A stretch of 64,000 nt of DNA from Dactylis glomerata (GCA_007115705.1 QXEO01000143.1:2571874-2635873), one strand, 5' to 3'. Positions 1 to 12,161 are shown, numbered from the stretch's first letter. The notes: generated by a model not told the origin, from the sequence alone. Numbers and translations are program-made.

Positions 1-46
1 AAAATACAGTGGTTAGAGCCACACCAAAATACAGTGGTTAGAGCCA
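1..46. repeat. 25-bp direct repeat at window start
   Basis: A 25-bp unit beginning AAAATACAGTGGTTAGAGCC occurs at 1-25 and again, nearly whole, at 26-46. It lies just downstream of the stop codon of the minus-strand gene that ends at 82, so it is in that gene's 3' flank. The array may continue left of the window. Confidence 0.8.
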
Positions 47-81
47 TCTACTAAATAACAATTCTATACTATCTAAATCAT

Positions 82-603
82 CTACCACAACCACATAACT
101 GCTAGGACAGGGATGACACCTAATAAAACTGTCCAGATGAATCTACTTTTCTCCTCTCCCATCACTTGAAGTTCATGTTCTAGATTTTCTACCACTTGAT
201 CAAATACGGCAAGATCTATCTCAAGTATCAACTTCTCCTTGCGAATAAGCTCTGAATTCTTCTTTTCTTCCTCCACAGTACGCTTCAGCTCGAATATCAT
301 CAGGTTTTTACGGGCCAATTCATCACCTAAATTGGCCACCTTCTCCTCCAAATCCATCCTCTGGCTACACCACTGGGTTGATTCATCTTGGTATGCAATA
401 TACCATGGATCATCGGTTTGCCTGGCAAACTGTAACAATAATGGAAAAAAGAACAACTGAAATCACTCCAACAGGCCATGGCGGCACTTCAAATTCAATG
501 GTAGTACAGAGAGCAGAAGCTAGATACCTGCACTTCCGACGAGGTAGGAGAAGTAGAACGTGGCCACGACATGATCGAATCCCCACCCTCGCTGGTGTAC
601 CCG
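82..603 (-). pseudogene. Coiled-coil protein gene with C-terminal membrane segment, 3' part (exon 2, intron, rest of exon 1)
   Basis: This is the downstream part of a small gene broken by the LTR element at 604-7507. Exon 2 runs 429 to 82. It encodes a charged stretch of heptad-like Glu/Lys/Leu (DLEEKVANLGDELARK and onward), predicted coiled coil, and ends in a hydrophobic segment (WTVLLGVIPVLAVMWLW) that looks like a tail anchor. A 98-bp intron at 527-430 has a GT donor and a pyrimidine-rich TTACAG acceptor. Exon 1 continues upstream to the insertion point, and its frame joins exon 2 without a break. Removing the retrotransposon and one copy of the ACCCG duplication joins it in frame to the start codon at 7526-7524, giving about 145 residues. 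I do not recognise the family. The layout is reminiscent of coiled-coil tails of plant GRF-zinc-finger-like proteins, but no zinc finger is present. Confidence 0.6.
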
Positions 604-2038
604 TGATGTCTACGCACGCGTCTGTTCTTGTAGACAGTGTTGGGCCTCCAAGTGCAGAGGTTTGTAGAACAGCAGCAAGTTTCCCTTAAGTAGATCACCC
701 AAGGTTTATCGAACTCAGGGAGGAAGAGGTCAAAGCTATCCCTCTCAAACAACCCTGCAATTACGATACAGAAAGTCTCTTATATCCCCAACACACCCAA
801 TACACTTGTCAGATGTATAGGTGCACTAGTTTGGCGAAGAGATAGTGAAATACAAGTAGTAGTGATGATTATAAGTAGTAATTGTGATCTGAAATAAATA
901 TCGCTATGAGCAAACATGTAACAAAACAGTAAGTAAACGGTGTGCAATGCTTGGAAACAAGGCCTAGGGATCATACTTTCACTAGTGGACACACTCCCAA
1001 CAAATATAACATAATTGAACCAATAGATACTATCATCAATATGCAACTCAAAATAGTTCTCCAAAGGAAAACGAACACTAATCATGCGTAGGGCTACGAA
1101 GCACTCCTCAAAGTCCGTATGTACCCAAACTAGATTGTCCCACACTATCACCATGAACGCACTAGATGGTTCCAACAAACACCAACATTTCATAGAGACA
1201 TTAACCAAAAAGATACACATAATGCACACACTAGTCACCTTTACACCATGATACGAGGTATCTCCGGAGAGTATAATAATAAAGCATAGGAGTAGCATAA
1301 TATCTGAATAATAATATCTACCAATTCAACTAGATACAAAGCTCACGATCACATAAAGATCACATCATGGGAGAGAGAGGTGAACCACATAGCTACCGGT
1401 AGAGCCCTCAGCCCCGGGGGAGAACTACTCCCTCCTCATCATAGGAGACAGCAAGGTTGATGGAGATGGCGGTGAGGTCGATGGAGACGGCGGAGACGGC
1501 GATGGAGACCAATGGAGATGGCTCCGGGGGCACTTCCCCGTCCCGGCAGGGTGCCGGAACAGAGACTTCTGTCCCCCAAAATTCGTCGGCGGTGGCGGCG
1601 GAGCTGCGGAACTCTTTCTGGAAAATTGCCGACTCCTCTAGGGTTTTCAATCCCGAGGCTTTATATAGGCGAAGGGGCGTCGTCAGGGGGCAGCCAGGGC
1701 ACCCTCACACATAGGGGGCGCGGCCAGGGCCTGGGCCACGCTGCCCTAGTGTGTGGGGCCCTCGTGGCCCCACTCTACCTCCTTTTCGGTTCTCTGGAAG
1801 CTTCGGTGAAATTCTGGCCGACTGGCTTTGGTTTTGTCCAATTCCGAGAATATTTCCTGTGTAACTTTTCTGAAACACAAAAACAGCAGAAAACAGGGAA
1901 CTGGCACTGTGGCGACTTGTTAATAGGTTAGTTCCGTAAAATGCATAAAAGTGCCACGAAGTGTAAGGAAACACAAGGCAAATGGTGTAAAAACAAGCAT
2001 GGAGCATCAAAAATGATAGATACGTTTGAGACGTATCA
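604..2038 (-). repeat. 3' LTR of the non-autonomous element
   Basis: 1435 bp, matching 6083-7507 throughout. It is 10 bp longer than its partner because of one extra short segment near 1508-1517. The polypurine tract AAGCTTGGGGATGC (minus strand) abuts it at 2052-2039. Confidence 0.93.
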
Positions 2039-4979
2039 GCATCCCCAAGCTTAACTCCTGCTCGTCCTCGAGTAGGTAAGTGATAAGAAAAGAAATAATT
2101 TTTGAGGTGACATGCACCTACACAATCTTGATCATCTATGAAAGCATTGAGTGTTGGGATCATAAGAACTTAAAACATGGGCATGAAAGACATAATCTTG
2201 ATAGAAGAAACTTAGCAACCATGTTATAACATGAAATAGAACACAAACAAAAGATCATGAATAATGAAACAATGAAAGTCAAACGTGTGTTCAAATCATA
2301 TGGAAAACATATTAAATGGTTTTCAGCTTGTCCCTCATGGAATAGCAAAACATAAATGCATAGGACACCTTCAAGTTTAAGAGGGTGACTAGATACAAGT
2401 AATTTAAGAACAAGTGAAACCATGATCATGAATCAATCAATGAAAACTTTGGGACAATGCATATTATACTCAGAATGACAACTATGCTCTCTTAGATGGT
2501 GCATAAAGATAGAAGGTGGAGACTCAACATAAAAGTAAAAGAAAAGCCCTTTGCGGAGGGAAGCAGTGATTGCAAGTTTTATAACCTTCAAAAATTATGG
2601 TACTTACCGGCTTTGAGCTCTCAGTGCCCCCATCATAAGCATCTTGAATGATTAAAGTTAATGCGAGAACACTTATGCTGCATATGCTTGACAAATCATA
2701 AGTTGAAAACCTCGTGTCCCGTGAATACGAGTACCCAAACCTCATGCTACTTTACTTAGAGTCCCAAGCAAGCTCTTGTCATTGTAAGTATACACGTATC
2801 ATCGAGAACCGCCAACGGGGTACCTCCGTGCCCGATGACATGGAACAAGCCCACATAAAAATGACAGGACAAGCAGACAATGAACACCTCGACATCTCTT
2901 TTATTTACCATTTGTATAGCTTTTTAATTTGAGATGCGTCGTCGAATGTCCACTATGGGCATGCTGCAAATTTCCACCATGAATTATGCATGGCTTAGAT
3001 TGGCGGCCCAGGCGTTTCTCTAACACATATACAAACTCCATGATCCCGCAAGATTCCCAATTCATTTCACACCGCGAGTATCCATAAACAAAATATCACG
3101 ATATCAACTCAAATAAGAAGTGCAATGTTGAAAGCTTGCCCCATGATGGCATGGCTGGGCTAATTCCCAACTTACAACTTGCAAGCATAACAACTCAATA
3201 TAAGAGACCACAATGTCAAATTTTTAAGAACGAGAAAAAGTAAAGTGTGCCTTCCGGTTCGTGAGAGCTTTACTGACCAATTTTTGCATAACACTGGTAA
3301 GAGTTTAATTTGAAGAGTAGATAAAAGCAAGTCAAATTTACTTTGGAATAGCAAATTGCTAATAGGTATGTATGGTGGACACTTTGGCAAAACTTGGTTT
3401 TTAGGATTTGGATGCACGAGTAGAGCTCATACTCAGAACAAGGCGAGGGCTAGCAAAAGACTGGGAGCGACCAACTAAGAGAGCAATAACGGCCATAATC
3501 ATGCAAAGCGACAAAGCGACATTAAAATAAGCATAAGATGGCATCAAAAGTCAAAAACTAAATGATCATAGAGGCTATTGGCGACTTTGTAAGAGTCTAA
3601 CATGTGTGAGCATGCGTCAAGTCAACCCAAATAAAGCATCATGGAGAAACCCAAAATAATGCTTCCAAATAATTAAAACAACGCATGATCTTTTCAAAGG
3701 CTCATTAAGCAATCTCAGTCATTTGAGACAAGTCATGCTACAGCAAAACCACTAAGCATACTATCAAAAAGACATCAAGCACGACATGCAAAAGCCTAGG
3801 CCGCAGTCTACACAAGCTCCTTCTTGTACCACTTTTTTGCATAAAGCTTTTTCTCTTTTCCAACACCATTCGAACTTTTTATAAATAACTCTTTTGATGA
3901 AAACCAACATGGACCAGAGGTCCAAATACACCTTGATGCAAAGATAAAGCAAGATCTGACCAAAAATCAAGGCGAAAAACAAGAGCTAAACGCAATAGCA
4001 GAAAATGAGAACACTCATTGAATGATAAGAGTGAAAAACGGAGTGTTCTTGGCAAATGAAAAACGGAGTTCATCTCCCTCCAAAACAACATGATGTGATC
4101 AAACCGTTCATTGCAGTAAACAAAGCAAAACAAAACTGAAAACAAAAACAACTGACGCTCCAAGAAAAACGCATAATGCATGAAGCAATAAAAATATAGT
4201 GTTTTGAAAGGTGACCTGATTTTTGCCGATGAAGAAGGGGTGCCTCGGGGGCATTCCAAAGCTTTGACGCTTTTACTTCTTGGATATTTCTTAGGGTGAT
4301 GCATGGGCATCCCCAAGCTTGAGCTTTTATCCATTCTTCAACTCATCTCATCACTCTCCGATCCCTACACTTGAAAACTTCCTTCATACAAAACTAAACA
4401 CAAATCTATTAGCAACATTAGTGTAAGCATAACATAGAATCAACCCTTTTTGCTTCAGGTTTCAACCTAAAACCACCACATATAAAGCATATACTACTGT
4501 AGAAACTTTCCCAAAAGTTCTGTGATCAAAAGAACTCAAAAAGAAAGCGATAAAGCGGCAAACACAAATATTGGCAGAAATCTGTCAAAACAGAACAGCT
4601 GACAAAGGTCGAATTTTTAGAGGGTTTTCTGTTGCTCAAATCAAAAAGTGTTCAACTAATGAAAGTTTGGATATAACCTGGGACATATGCACAAGAAATT
4701 GCAGATCCAAAAGATATACAGAGAATTTTCACGAATTTTTACGGTGCAGCACCAAAAACTGTTTCAGGACAGCAACATCCCCAAATCTTACCTTACTCAA
4801 ATTAGAGGCTTCTCTTGGCACAACAACGAAATAAAAAGGATATGGAGAGGTCATTACAGTAGTAATGACTTCCAAGACTCAAATAAAAGAAAAAGTACTG
4901 GAAATAAAACATTGGGTTATCTCCCAAGAGTGCTTTTCTTTAACGCCTTTGAGCCAGGCGCAGTAATTTGCAAAGATGC
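2039..4979 (-). other. Internal non-coding region of the LTR element
   Basis: About 2.9 kb between the 3' LTR and the only internal reading frame. It is AT-rich and has no open frame with recognisable retroelement domains on either strand. This is the place where pol would lie in an autonomous relative. Confidence 0.7.
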
Positions 4980-5942
4980 TCATGTGGGCGCCATATAAGA
5001 GCTTGAGGCAAAGGCGCCATATAGGAACTTAAAGCAATAGAGAGCATCAAAAAGCAAATGTGAAAGACATTTAAATCTAAACCACTTCCTATGAAAAATA
5101 ATCTTGTAAAGAGACAAGTCATGAAAGCGCAAAGCAAAAAGCATAGGAAGGCAAAACAAGTACAACTTCAAGAATTGCAACATAAAGAAGGGAAACTCAA
5201 TATTGTTGAGATCCATCAAACCATGTTTCCCTCTCTCATAATAACTTTCAGTAGCATCATGAATAGAACTAACAATATAACTATCACATAAAGCATCCCT
5301 ATCATGAGCCACATGCATAAAAGAATTAATACTCCCCACATGAACAATCGTAGTAGGAGCAGATTCAACAAAATAATTATTCTCATCACCATAATCATCA
5401 AAAATAGGAGGCATATTGTAATCATAACTAATTTTCTCCTCAAAAGTAGGTGAACTGAAAATATTATACTCATCATCATAGCCATCATAAACCAGAGGTT
5501 TAGTATCATCATAAGCTAGAGAACAGCTATTTCTCAAAGCATATTCATCAAACATATCATCATAAGAAGAAACATGGATAGTACTAATGGTACAACAATT
5601 ATTAACCTTAGAATTGGTGCCAAAAAGATTTTCAATATCAAAAGTAGAGTGCTTTTCCCAATCATGATCACTAACATAGGTAATAGGCATAGGAACATCA
5701 CATAGGGGAGATAAAATATCATCAGAGCAAACTTTCTCCACTAAAGCTGGGAAACTAAAAATATCATGCTTAACAAAACCAGCTTCCCCAAGCTTAGACT
5801 TTTCTATAGCATTAGCAACAACGGTATTCAAAGCATTCATACTAACAACACTATTAGCATGCAAATTAAGCTCCAAAGGTTTTTCAACTTTCTCTTCAAA
5901 TCTAAACTCAGGAAAAAGACTAAAGAACTCGTTACTTTCCAT
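4980..5942 (-). CDS. Internal ORF of the non-autonomous LTR element, unknown function
   Basis: A 320-residue open frame that starts about 110 bp inside the primer-binding site, where gag would begin in an autonomous element. The first 240 residues are acidic and rich in Asp, Tyr, Asn and Ser, with repeated YDD/DDYGDE-like phrases. The last 80 are hydrophobic and rich in Phe, Leu and Cys and may be read-through into non-coding DNA. I see no zinc knuckle, no capsid signature and no protease motif. It could be a degenerate coding sequence kept open by the youth of the element, or an element-specific protein. The function is not known to me. Confidence 0.5.
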   Translation of the reverse strand: MESNEFFSLFPEFRFEEKVEKPLELNLHANSVVSMNALNTVVANAIEKSKLGEAGFVKHDIFSFPALVEKVCSDDILSPLCDVPMPITYVSDHDWEKHSTFDIENLFGTNSKVNNCCTISTIHVSSYDDMFDEYALRNSCSLAYDDTKPLVYDGYDDEYNIFSSPTFEEKISYDYNMPPIFDDYGDENNYFVESAPTTIVHVGSINSFMHVAHDRDALCDSYIVSSIHDATESYYERGKHGLMDLNNIEFPFFMLQFLKLYLFCLPMLFALRFHDLSLYKIIFHRKWFRFKCLSHLLFDALYCFKFLYGAFASSSYMAPT

Positions 5943-6054
5943 TAAGCCTAACTAGTGAAAATAAAAACAAGAAACAAAAAGATATAATTGCAGAATCTAA
6001 AGGAAATAACTCCGAGCACTCACACAGGAGGATGCGAGTACCTTTTACCTTACC

Positions 6055-6072
6055 TCCCCGGCAACGGCGCCA
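6055..6072 (-). other. Primer-binding site (tRNA-Asp type)
   Basis: Read on the minus strand this 18-mer starts TGGCGCCGTTGCCGGGG, which is complementary to the 3' end of plant tRNA-Asp. It lies 10 bp inside the 5' LTR (6083-7507) and fixes the element's orientation as minus. Confidence 0.85.
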
Positions 6073-6082
6073 GAAAAGAGCT

Positions 6083-7507
6083 TGATGTCTACGCATGCGT
6101 CTGTTCTTGTAGACAGTGTTGGGCCTCCAAGTGCAGAGGTTTGTAGAACAGCAGCAAGTTTCCCTTAAGTGGATCACCCAAGGTTTATCGAACTCAGGGA
6201 GGAAGAGGTCAAAGCTATCCCTCTCAAACAACCCTGCAATTACGATACAGAAAGTCTCTTATGTCCCCAACACACCCAATACACTTGTCAGATGTATAGG
6301 TGCACTAGTTCGGCGAAGAGATAGTGAAATACAAGTAGTAGTGATGATTATGAGTAGTAAATGTAGTATGGAATAAGTATCGCTATGAACAAACATGTAA
6401 CAAAACAGTAAGTAAACGATGTGCAATGCTTGGAAACAAGGCCTAGGGATCATACTTTCACTAGTGGACACACTCCCAACAAATATAACATAATTGAACC
6501 AATAGATACTATCATCAATATGCAACTCAAAATAGTTCTCCCAAGGAAAACGAACACTAATCATGCATAGGGCTACGAGGCACTCCTCAAAGTCCGTATG
6601 TACCCAAACTAGATTGTCCCACACTATCACCATGAACGCACTAGATGGTTCCAACAAACACCAACATTTCATAGAGACATTAACCAAAAAGATACACATG
6701 ATGCACACACTAGTCACCTTTACACCATGATACGAGGTATCTCCGGAGAGTATAATAATAAAGCATAGGAGTAGCATAATATCTGAATAATAACATCTAC
6801 CAATTCAACTAGATACAAAGCTCACGATCACATAAAGATCACATCATGGAAGAGAGAGGTGAACCACATAGCTACCGGTAGAGCCCTCAGCCCCGGGGGA
6901 GAACTACTCCCTCCTTATCATAGGAGACAGCAAGGTTGATAGAGATGGCGGTGAGGTCGATGGAGACGGCGGAGACGGCGATGGAGATGGCTCCGGGGGC
7001 ACTTCCCCGTCCCGGCAGGGTGCCGGAACAGAGACTTCTGTCCCCCAAAATTCGTCGGCGATGGCGGCGGAGCTGCGGAACTCTTTCTGGAAAATTGTCG
7101 ACTCCTCTAGGGTTTTCCGTCCCGAGGCTTTATATAGGCGAAGGGGCATTGTCAGGGGGCTGCCAGAGCACCCTCACACATAGGGGGCGCGGCCAGGGCC
7201 TGGGCCGCGCCGCCCTGGTGTGTGGGGCCCTCGTGGCCCCACTCCGGCTCCTCTTCGGTTCTCTGGAAGCTTCGGTGAAATTCTGGGCGACTGGCTTTGG
7301 TTTCGTCTAATTCCGAGAATATTTCCTGTGTAACTTTTCTGAAACACAAAAATAGCAGAAAACAGGGAACTGACACTATGGCAACTTGTTAATAGGTTAG
7401 TTCTGTAAAATGCATAAAAGTGCCACGAAGTGTAACGAAACACAAGGCAAATGGTGTAAAAACAAGCATGGAGCATCAAAAATTATAGATACGTTTGAGA
7501 CGTATCA
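6083..7507 (-). repeat. 5' LTR of the non-autonomous element
   Basis: 1425 bp, TG...CA-bounded, matching 604-2038. It carries a TATA-like TATATAAA sequence on the minus strand near 7132-7139, a plausible promoter for the element. Confidence 0.93.
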
Positions 7508-7900
7508 ACCCGCTACGACCAGACATTGAGGACTATTTCGCACCTGCAAACTCCAATAAATTATGGGAACCGAATCAATTAGGGGGCGGGGGAGGAAGAA
7601 GCGGAGGTCTTACCAAGCTATACTACAAATTGGTGCGCGGAACAAATCCCGGTCGTCGTGGGCGGCGGATCTGCTTGCGGCGGACTTTCCTGCGGTGGGT
7701 ACAATGCGTGCAGATGAAACAAGTGCTGGAGCCGTGGTTGACGTGCAGCACCGCAGTCCGTCCGACGCCACCGGGGGACAGAGCCGGCAGCGCGACGAGG
7801 CGCCGGCGATGGCTGCTCCGTCTGAGGGTGGGAAACGAGCTGCCAGCGGTTCTCTGATGACTAATGAGATACACAACACTAGGTTCCAGCCATGTTTAGC
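7508..7900 (-). pseudogene. Start of the interrupted coiled-coil gene: exon 1 start and 5' leader
   Basis: Reading leftwards, an upstream leader exon ends at 7614. It is followed by a short 70-bp intron (7613-7544, GTAAGA donor and TTTGCAG acceptor), then the exon with the start codon at 7526-7524. The first codons encode MSGRSG and then meet the LTR insertion; the frame resumes at 598. An in-frame TAG 9 bp upstream supports this start. The leader contains other short open frames of no recognisable similarity. The splice calls are by eye. Confidence 0.5.
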
Positions 7901-8025
7901 ATAAGATTCACTTTAGATTAAGCTGCAAAAATAGTCACCTGCTGGGTCTAGCTTAAAAAAAATTAATTAGCGAACTTGTTGCTTCTCTCTAACTAAAAGC
8001 AGGGATATATGCCTTTTCACTAAGG

Positions 8026-8300
8026 GCGACCCCAGCGGTCATTGGCTGAGGTGGCCCCACAGAGCGGCTCTATATGATTTTCTCTAAATAAATAGACGAC
8101 CCTAGCGGTCATTGGCTGCGGAGGCCCCACAGAGCGGCAATATATGATTTTCTCTAAATAATTAGACGACCCCACTGGTAATTGGCTGCGGCAGCCCCAC
8201 AGAGCGGCAATATATGTCTTTTCCTGAAAAATGCATGACCCCACTGGTCATTGGCTGCGGCAGCCCTATAGAGCGGCCCCATTTGTCATTGGCAGCACCG
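8026..8300. repeat. 70-bp minisatellite, about four copies
   Basis: Units begin at 8026, 8096, 8166 and about 8235 (periods 70, 70, 69). Each contains GGTCATTGGCTG, a purine-rich spacer and CCCACAGAGCGGC. The array lies upstream of the minus-strand gene whose leader is near 7614-7900, so it would be in its promoter region. Confidence 0.9.
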
Positions 8301-8600
8301 CGTATACAATCAGGAAATAAAATGGCCCACACGTTAGCGATAGATGGATGGCTGCTCCGACGTGTCTCCTGACCCTACCCGTCAGCACCATTCAAAAGCA
8401 ACGGTCAATTCACAACCACTGCGGCTCCCTAGCCGTCACCGGTAACGGTCAAGGCCTCTGACCAGACGGCAACCCTCCCGTCCGAGCGTCTGCGAGGGGT
8501 TTCAAACTAGAGGGAGGGGAAAACTGAGAAAAAGTTAAGCGGCTGGGGAAAACTGAGCACAACTAAGGATCCGAGGGCACAAAAATAGAAATCCCTTTAT
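8301..8600. other. GC-rich block ending abruptly near 8596; possible transposon terminus
   Basis: After the minisatellite the sequence stays GC-rich (GTAACGGTCAAGGCC and similar) and then falls to AT-rich DNA just past 8590. Read on the minus strand, the edge AAGGGATTTCTATTTTTGTG resembles ends I associate with Mutator-like elements of wheat. No matching inverted end is visible in the window, so this is only a suggestion. Confidence 0.25.
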
Positions 8601-10009
8601 TTTTCTGTGTGCACTTTAGTTCACATGCTTTCTTGGCAGAGTTTATTTTAAAATACCAAAAATATAAAATGTCTCACGTGATTTTGGAATATACAAGAAA
8701 TAAGTACTAGATAATTATTGCTTTAACAACATGAAATTTTTGTTGTTAACCATATCTCATTTTTTTTTACTCTAGAACATTAATAATCTATAGTTAATTT
8801 ATAAGTGATTTTTTTCGGAACTTCCATTTGGACTTGGTGTGAATCACTAAGATGCTAAACAATGTGTTTCTTATTTTCGAAAGGTTATATATCAATGAAA
8901 ATTGTAAATAAATGTTTAAATAAACTTACTTTGGTTGTTTCTCGGTACTGCTCAACCACTATTGTGTGGTGCTTATAATTACGGGTTCTGTCAATTGTCC
9001 TCATCTTAATCAACTTAGCTATTGTATGTTTCAGGCTTGATATGAAGTCTGCGGCTTCATGAGCAAGGATAATTGATATATCAAGTACCAACAGATGGTC
9101 TGAATTAGACCCCTTTCGTTTTGTTACCCTGGGTACTGCTCAACAGTTACATTCTGCATAGATTAGAGTTAGTGTTTTATGGCAATTGGTTTTCAGATCA
9201 TCGTCAGGAGCGTCAATGGTGTACCTTTGACATGCAAGAGCGCACGCTTCCGGCATCACCGAAGTCATGTCCAGATTAATCACGGGGTTCATGTCGTGCG
9301 GCGTCATAACTCATAAATCGGCGTTGTTGATGCTCTATGGCATGAGCTAATTGTTCATGCATGTTGATGTTTACACAGGAGGAGTCGGATAGCCTCTTGA
9401 GTGCTAGACGAGCCCGTACGCGAGGATATATTGAGGTCGTGCCTCAGGCATGTGCCATGTGGCCATGCAAAAGATGGATCAATCACCGAGAACTTGCCTC
9501 ACGCACGTGCCATGCACATGTCCGTATAGACTAGAGCAAGGTAATGGCACGTGACTACTACAGAATACTAAACGAGTAGAAGCGCCATGCTATTTTATAA
9601 ATACTACTCATATTCACATAACCATGATTTTCCAGATGGAGAGACCATAGTTCTCGGCCAAAGACTTAGAGAAAGGAAAACAACTTAGAAAATGGAAGAA
9701 AACTCACAAATAAGCATAGTTTTCAACAGACTCGACGTGGTTTATCTTTAAATATCACTAAATTATGTTTATACCATAGCTTATTATGAGTATTTCTATG
9801 ATAAAAGGTATCATTTTGTTAGATTCTCAAGGAATTCTTGAACAATAAGATGTAAATATCTATGATATGTACTATATGTCTCAATATATATGACATGTTT
9901 TACTTTTTATGTGTCCAATTCAGGATTTTGACTACGATTTATACTTGTGACATGCCTACGAAAGTGATAAAAAGTTCTAAAAAATCATAAGGAATAAAGT
10001 ATTATCCAA
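8601..10009. other. AT-rich intergenic DNA without recognised features
   Basis: I see no convincing exon, transposon terminus or RNA gene here. If the Helitron end at 12406 belongs to an older, larger element, the 5' end of that element should be in or left of this stretch. Confidence 0.5.
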
Positions 10010-10189
10010 TCTATACCTAATAATAAAGTACATAAAGGTTCCATGGTTTGGTTCTTCCGTCAAATATTTTGCAAATAAGCCCTCCATAATTATGGGAATC
10101 AACCCGCAGTCCGCAGTCCGCACTCGAGGGCATATTTTCTTCGTGGGTTCATCCGTCCGTCGCAAACTAGGCTACCGTTCAGTCCCGAG

Positions 10190-11370
10190 TCAGGTCCATG
10201 GGCCATGGCTCGACACCGACGCTGCGTGCAACACTGGGACTCGCACCTGACACCGCATACATAAATGGCTTCTACAGCCCAACCCTAGCATAGCGGCGCA
10301 GATCCATACTTTTGGGCGCACATAAAGTGGCGGCAGAAGGAATCGATGGGCGGGTATCAGCGCGGCGGCGCGATGAATCCGGTCTCGATGCTCCCCTGCT
10401 GCCGCATGTCCGCTGCGGGCGAGGCCGATTGATCCGCGCTTGATACTCCTCGCCGGCACGATGTTGCCTTCCCGTGCAGCAGCCGCATCTTTTTGTGCCC
10501 TCGATTTTGGAATCGCGAGAGAAGCCAGGCAGATTGGACACCTCAAGCCCTCGCGTGCGAGGCAAACAAAGGAGAGGGAAATCAAGGTGGAACCGTCGGG
10601 GGCTGGACCGCGGTGATGATAGAGGATACAAAGATCCTTCATGGTACAGGTTATCCTGCTGTTTCCTCGAGGCCTTCGTGCGATCTAAAACTCAAAAACA
10701 TCCAAAGAAGTGGATAAATTGGTGGGTTTGGGCTTCGAATTTAAAACCAACGACTAGATTTGTTATCGATATTGAAGACGAAATTGAGCAGCCACACCGG
10801 CTGTCGCGCTCCCGTCCTTCGTACCAAGGTACGTATCCCCTGATTTCCTTCTGATAGAGAGCTACAAGCTACAGGAGAAATCGAGCAGGAAATCAAGATC
10901 TGCTGTCGATCCAGCCGCCGCCGAGCTTGTAAGGGAGAGACGGGGCAGGATGAGTTTGGGCGCCCGCGTTTGTCCGCCGCGCATCGGGTGAAGGCGAAAT
11001 AGGAGGGCACGACGGGGTGGAATGGGACGTGCTGGGAATCGATGGTGATGAGATCCCACCTGATGTTGGTGGGGATGGACAAAGAGGAGGGACAGATACG
11101 GCCGTGGTGGAGATGGAGAGGGTTGCTCCGGTGGTGGTGGTTTGGCAGTGGATTTGATGGTGGAGGATTGGGGATATAGCAGCGCGAGCTGGGAGGTGAG
11201 CACGAGGAGGGCTGCTGATGCAGGTAAGGGGATCGCCTAACGGGTACAAGGAATGAGAAAGGGACGGCAACGCTCGCGTGGAGTGCACTCGCGTGGGGAA
11301 GGCATGGAGTAGAGAATGTTGCTGCTTGTACTGAATGTGTATACTGAATGTAATCAAGGAATCAAGCAAC
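10190..11370. other. GC-rich cargo of the Helitron, possible captured gene fragments
   Basis: Base composition changes sharply from AT-rich flanks to GC-rich sequence with CTGCAG/GTACG-type splice-like sites. Open frames exist on both strands (for example 10190-10642 and 10893-11372, minus) but none shows a domain I recognise, and their composition (Pro/Ser/Arg-rich) is what shadows of GC-rich DNA look like. Capture of host sequence is typical for grass Helitrons; the source is not known. Confidence 0.4.
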
Positions 11371-11914
11371 ACCGATGTACTTACCGCTGTATAGAATTAT
11401 TGTTTATATTGGATGTTGCTGTCTAGACATATCGGTGCCGACTTGGATCAGCTGGCAAGTTAGCATTGCACACGAGCATGCAATCCGTAGGACCCATCCC
11501 TTGGGAATCACATGCGTATGGTGGTATACAATGGTAGCATGTGCAGTTCGTCTTAACTTCTGAAAACCCTATGATGCAATTTAGGCAAAAATTGAGAGTA
11601 TTCAGAGAATCAGAGGTCACCATCTATTTCATCTATATGCAGTGATGGATTTTGTGCATTGTGTTGCAGGTGTCATAGTTCAAAGAAAGTCATGCGAGTA
11701 TAGATTGTTTACAATAGCTGGATGATTAATTGTGTTTTGCGCATGGGCCTTCGCAAAAAGATTTCCGCGGTTTGGTTTGGTTTTGTTGCGGTTTAGTCAC
11801 CATGATAAAAAATAATAACAGTAAATTGTTCCCCTCGAATGTGTGTTGTTTGCTCGATCGACACCTTTTATATATTGGAGGTAAAAAAATTAGAGATTAC
11901 AAAGAAAAAAGTAT

Positions 11915-12090
11915 GGTTAGATTTACATGAGTAAATTGACTTTAGGGCAAAATTTAGGCAGCGCAAGAAAAATAGTTAATTTTTAATCCTGTTTCAAACT
12001 AAGGTTAGATTTACACGAGTAAATCGACTTTGGGGCAAAATTTGGGTCGCGCAATTAAAAAAAGTTACTCCCTCCGATCGGAAATAACTA
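11915..12090. repeat. 88-bp tandem duplication in the Helitron
   Basis: The block starting GGTTAGATTTACA at 11915 recurs at 12003 with a few substitutions, sharing GAGTAAATYGACTTTRGGGC and the following GCGCAA. The second copy is cut by the Stowaway MITE at 12068. Confidence 0.85.
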
Positions 12091-12161
12091 TCGGCGATTT
12101 TATACTAACTTAATACAAAGTTTGTACTAAGTCACCGACAATTATTTCCAATCAGAGGGAG
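12068..12161. mobile_element. Stowaway-type MITE, 94 bp
   Basis: Terminal inverted repeats begin CTCCCTCCGAT on the left and end ATCAGAGGGAG on the right. The whole element folds back on itself. It is flanked by the TA duplications expected of Tc1/mariner-derived Stowaway elements (12066-12067 and 12162-12163). Confidence 0.9.

Larger units (their letters stand above)
604..7507 (-). mobile_element. Non-autonomous LTR retrotransposon, 6.9 kb, complete
   Basis: Two long terminal repeats (604-2038 and 6083-7507) bound the element. Perfect 5-bp target duplications ACCCG lie at 599-603 and 7508-7512. The primer-binding site is next to the right-hand LTR and the polypurine tract next to the left-hand one, so the element reads on the minus strand. 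The only sizeable reading frame is an unrecognised 320-residue one directly after the primer-binding site. I see no gag, protease, reverse transcriptase or integrase, so it must have been mobilised by a related autonomous element. The LTR start (TGATACGTCTCAAACG on minus) is of a type very abundant in Triticeae gypsy families; I do not assign the family. The LTRs differ by one 10-bp indel and roughly 3% substitutions by hand count. Confidence 0.93.

Noticed and set aside
7610..7904. Protein-coding genes of 83-113 codons in the GC-rich leader
   Set aside because: Overlapping frames on both strands in a GC-rich 5' leader; the frame that continues into exon 2 starts at 7526.
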